Assembly (NCBI GenBank): GCA_021823555.1
Contig: JAKANW010000182.1
Coordinates: 1-6,273 of the forward strand
Source: Chloroflexota bacterium
GTDB taxonomy: Bacteria > Chloroflexota > Anaerolineae > Anaerolineales > Villigracilaceae
Direction of reading: 5' to 3'
Length of the DNA: 6,273 bases
The translations under genes and the position numbers were made by a program. Below the pieces are notes generated by a model that did no database searches, was not told where the DNA came from, and saw nothing but the letters and a program-made list of their open reading frames with translations. The stretch's first letter is position 1; each line of letters starts with the position of its first letter. Of the stretch, positions 6,268 to 6,273 are shown piece by piece.

Positions 6268-6273
6268 ATCGGA
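6266..6273 (+). other. Probable residual Illumina adapter at the contig end
   Basis: The last 8 bases, AGATCGGA, are identical to the beginning of the standard Illumina TruSeq adapter (AGATCGGAAGAGC). The match sits exactly at the terminus, where untrimmed adapter would remain. It converts an open GH38 reading frame into a TAG stop. An 8-base identity at a fixed place is expected by chance about once in 65,000. Confidence 0.8.

Overview
The window looks like a short contig from a moderately GC-rich bacterium. I suspect an Anaerolineae-type Chloroflexota. The reasons are the dispersed short repeats (a CCCTCACCC...GGGAGAGGGG hairpin family and a TTAGCC(A/G)CG(A/G)ATT family), which I recall as common in those genomes, and the mix of carbohydrate-active genes. 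This taxonomic call is inference; no rRNA or marker gene is present.

Layout, left to right. Positions 1-756 (+) hold the C-terminal part of a family 1 glycoside hydrolase (beta-glucosidase type), cut by the window start, with a palindromic repeat inserted in frame just before its catalytic nucleophile. Positions 757-973 are a gene-free gap bounded by inverted repeat ends. Positions 974-3520 (+) encode an 848-residue membrane protein: signal peptide, exported globular domain, one membrane anchor, then a multi-spanning region resembling polysaccharide flippases of the MOP superfamily. Converging on it, 3583-4542 (-) encodes a four-helix membrane protein that I do not recognise. A 247-base intergenic region (4543-4789) carries two back-to-back sigma70-like promoters and two repeat remnants. 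Positions 4790-5650 (+) encode an alpha/beta hydrolase. It overlaps by 4 bases the start of a family 38 glycoside hydrolase (alpha-mannosidase type) that runs to the window end.

Functional picture. Two glycosidases, a flippase-like protein and a hydrolase suggest glycan handling: degradation of beta-glucosides and alpha-mannosides, and perhaps export of a polysaccharide. Only the hydrolase and the mannosidase are clearly co-transcribed.

The most useful observations are these. (1) The last 8 bases, AGATCGGA, equal the start of the common Illumina adapter, and they create the apparent stop codon of the mannosidase, so that gene is very probably not truncated in nature. (2) Repeat elements have shaped gene parts: an in-frame peptide insertion in the family 1 enzyme, its stop codon, and the ribosome-binding region of the hydrolase. 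(3) The flippase-like protein has an unusual exported N-terminal domain. I found no RNA gene, CRISPR array, transposase or defence system.
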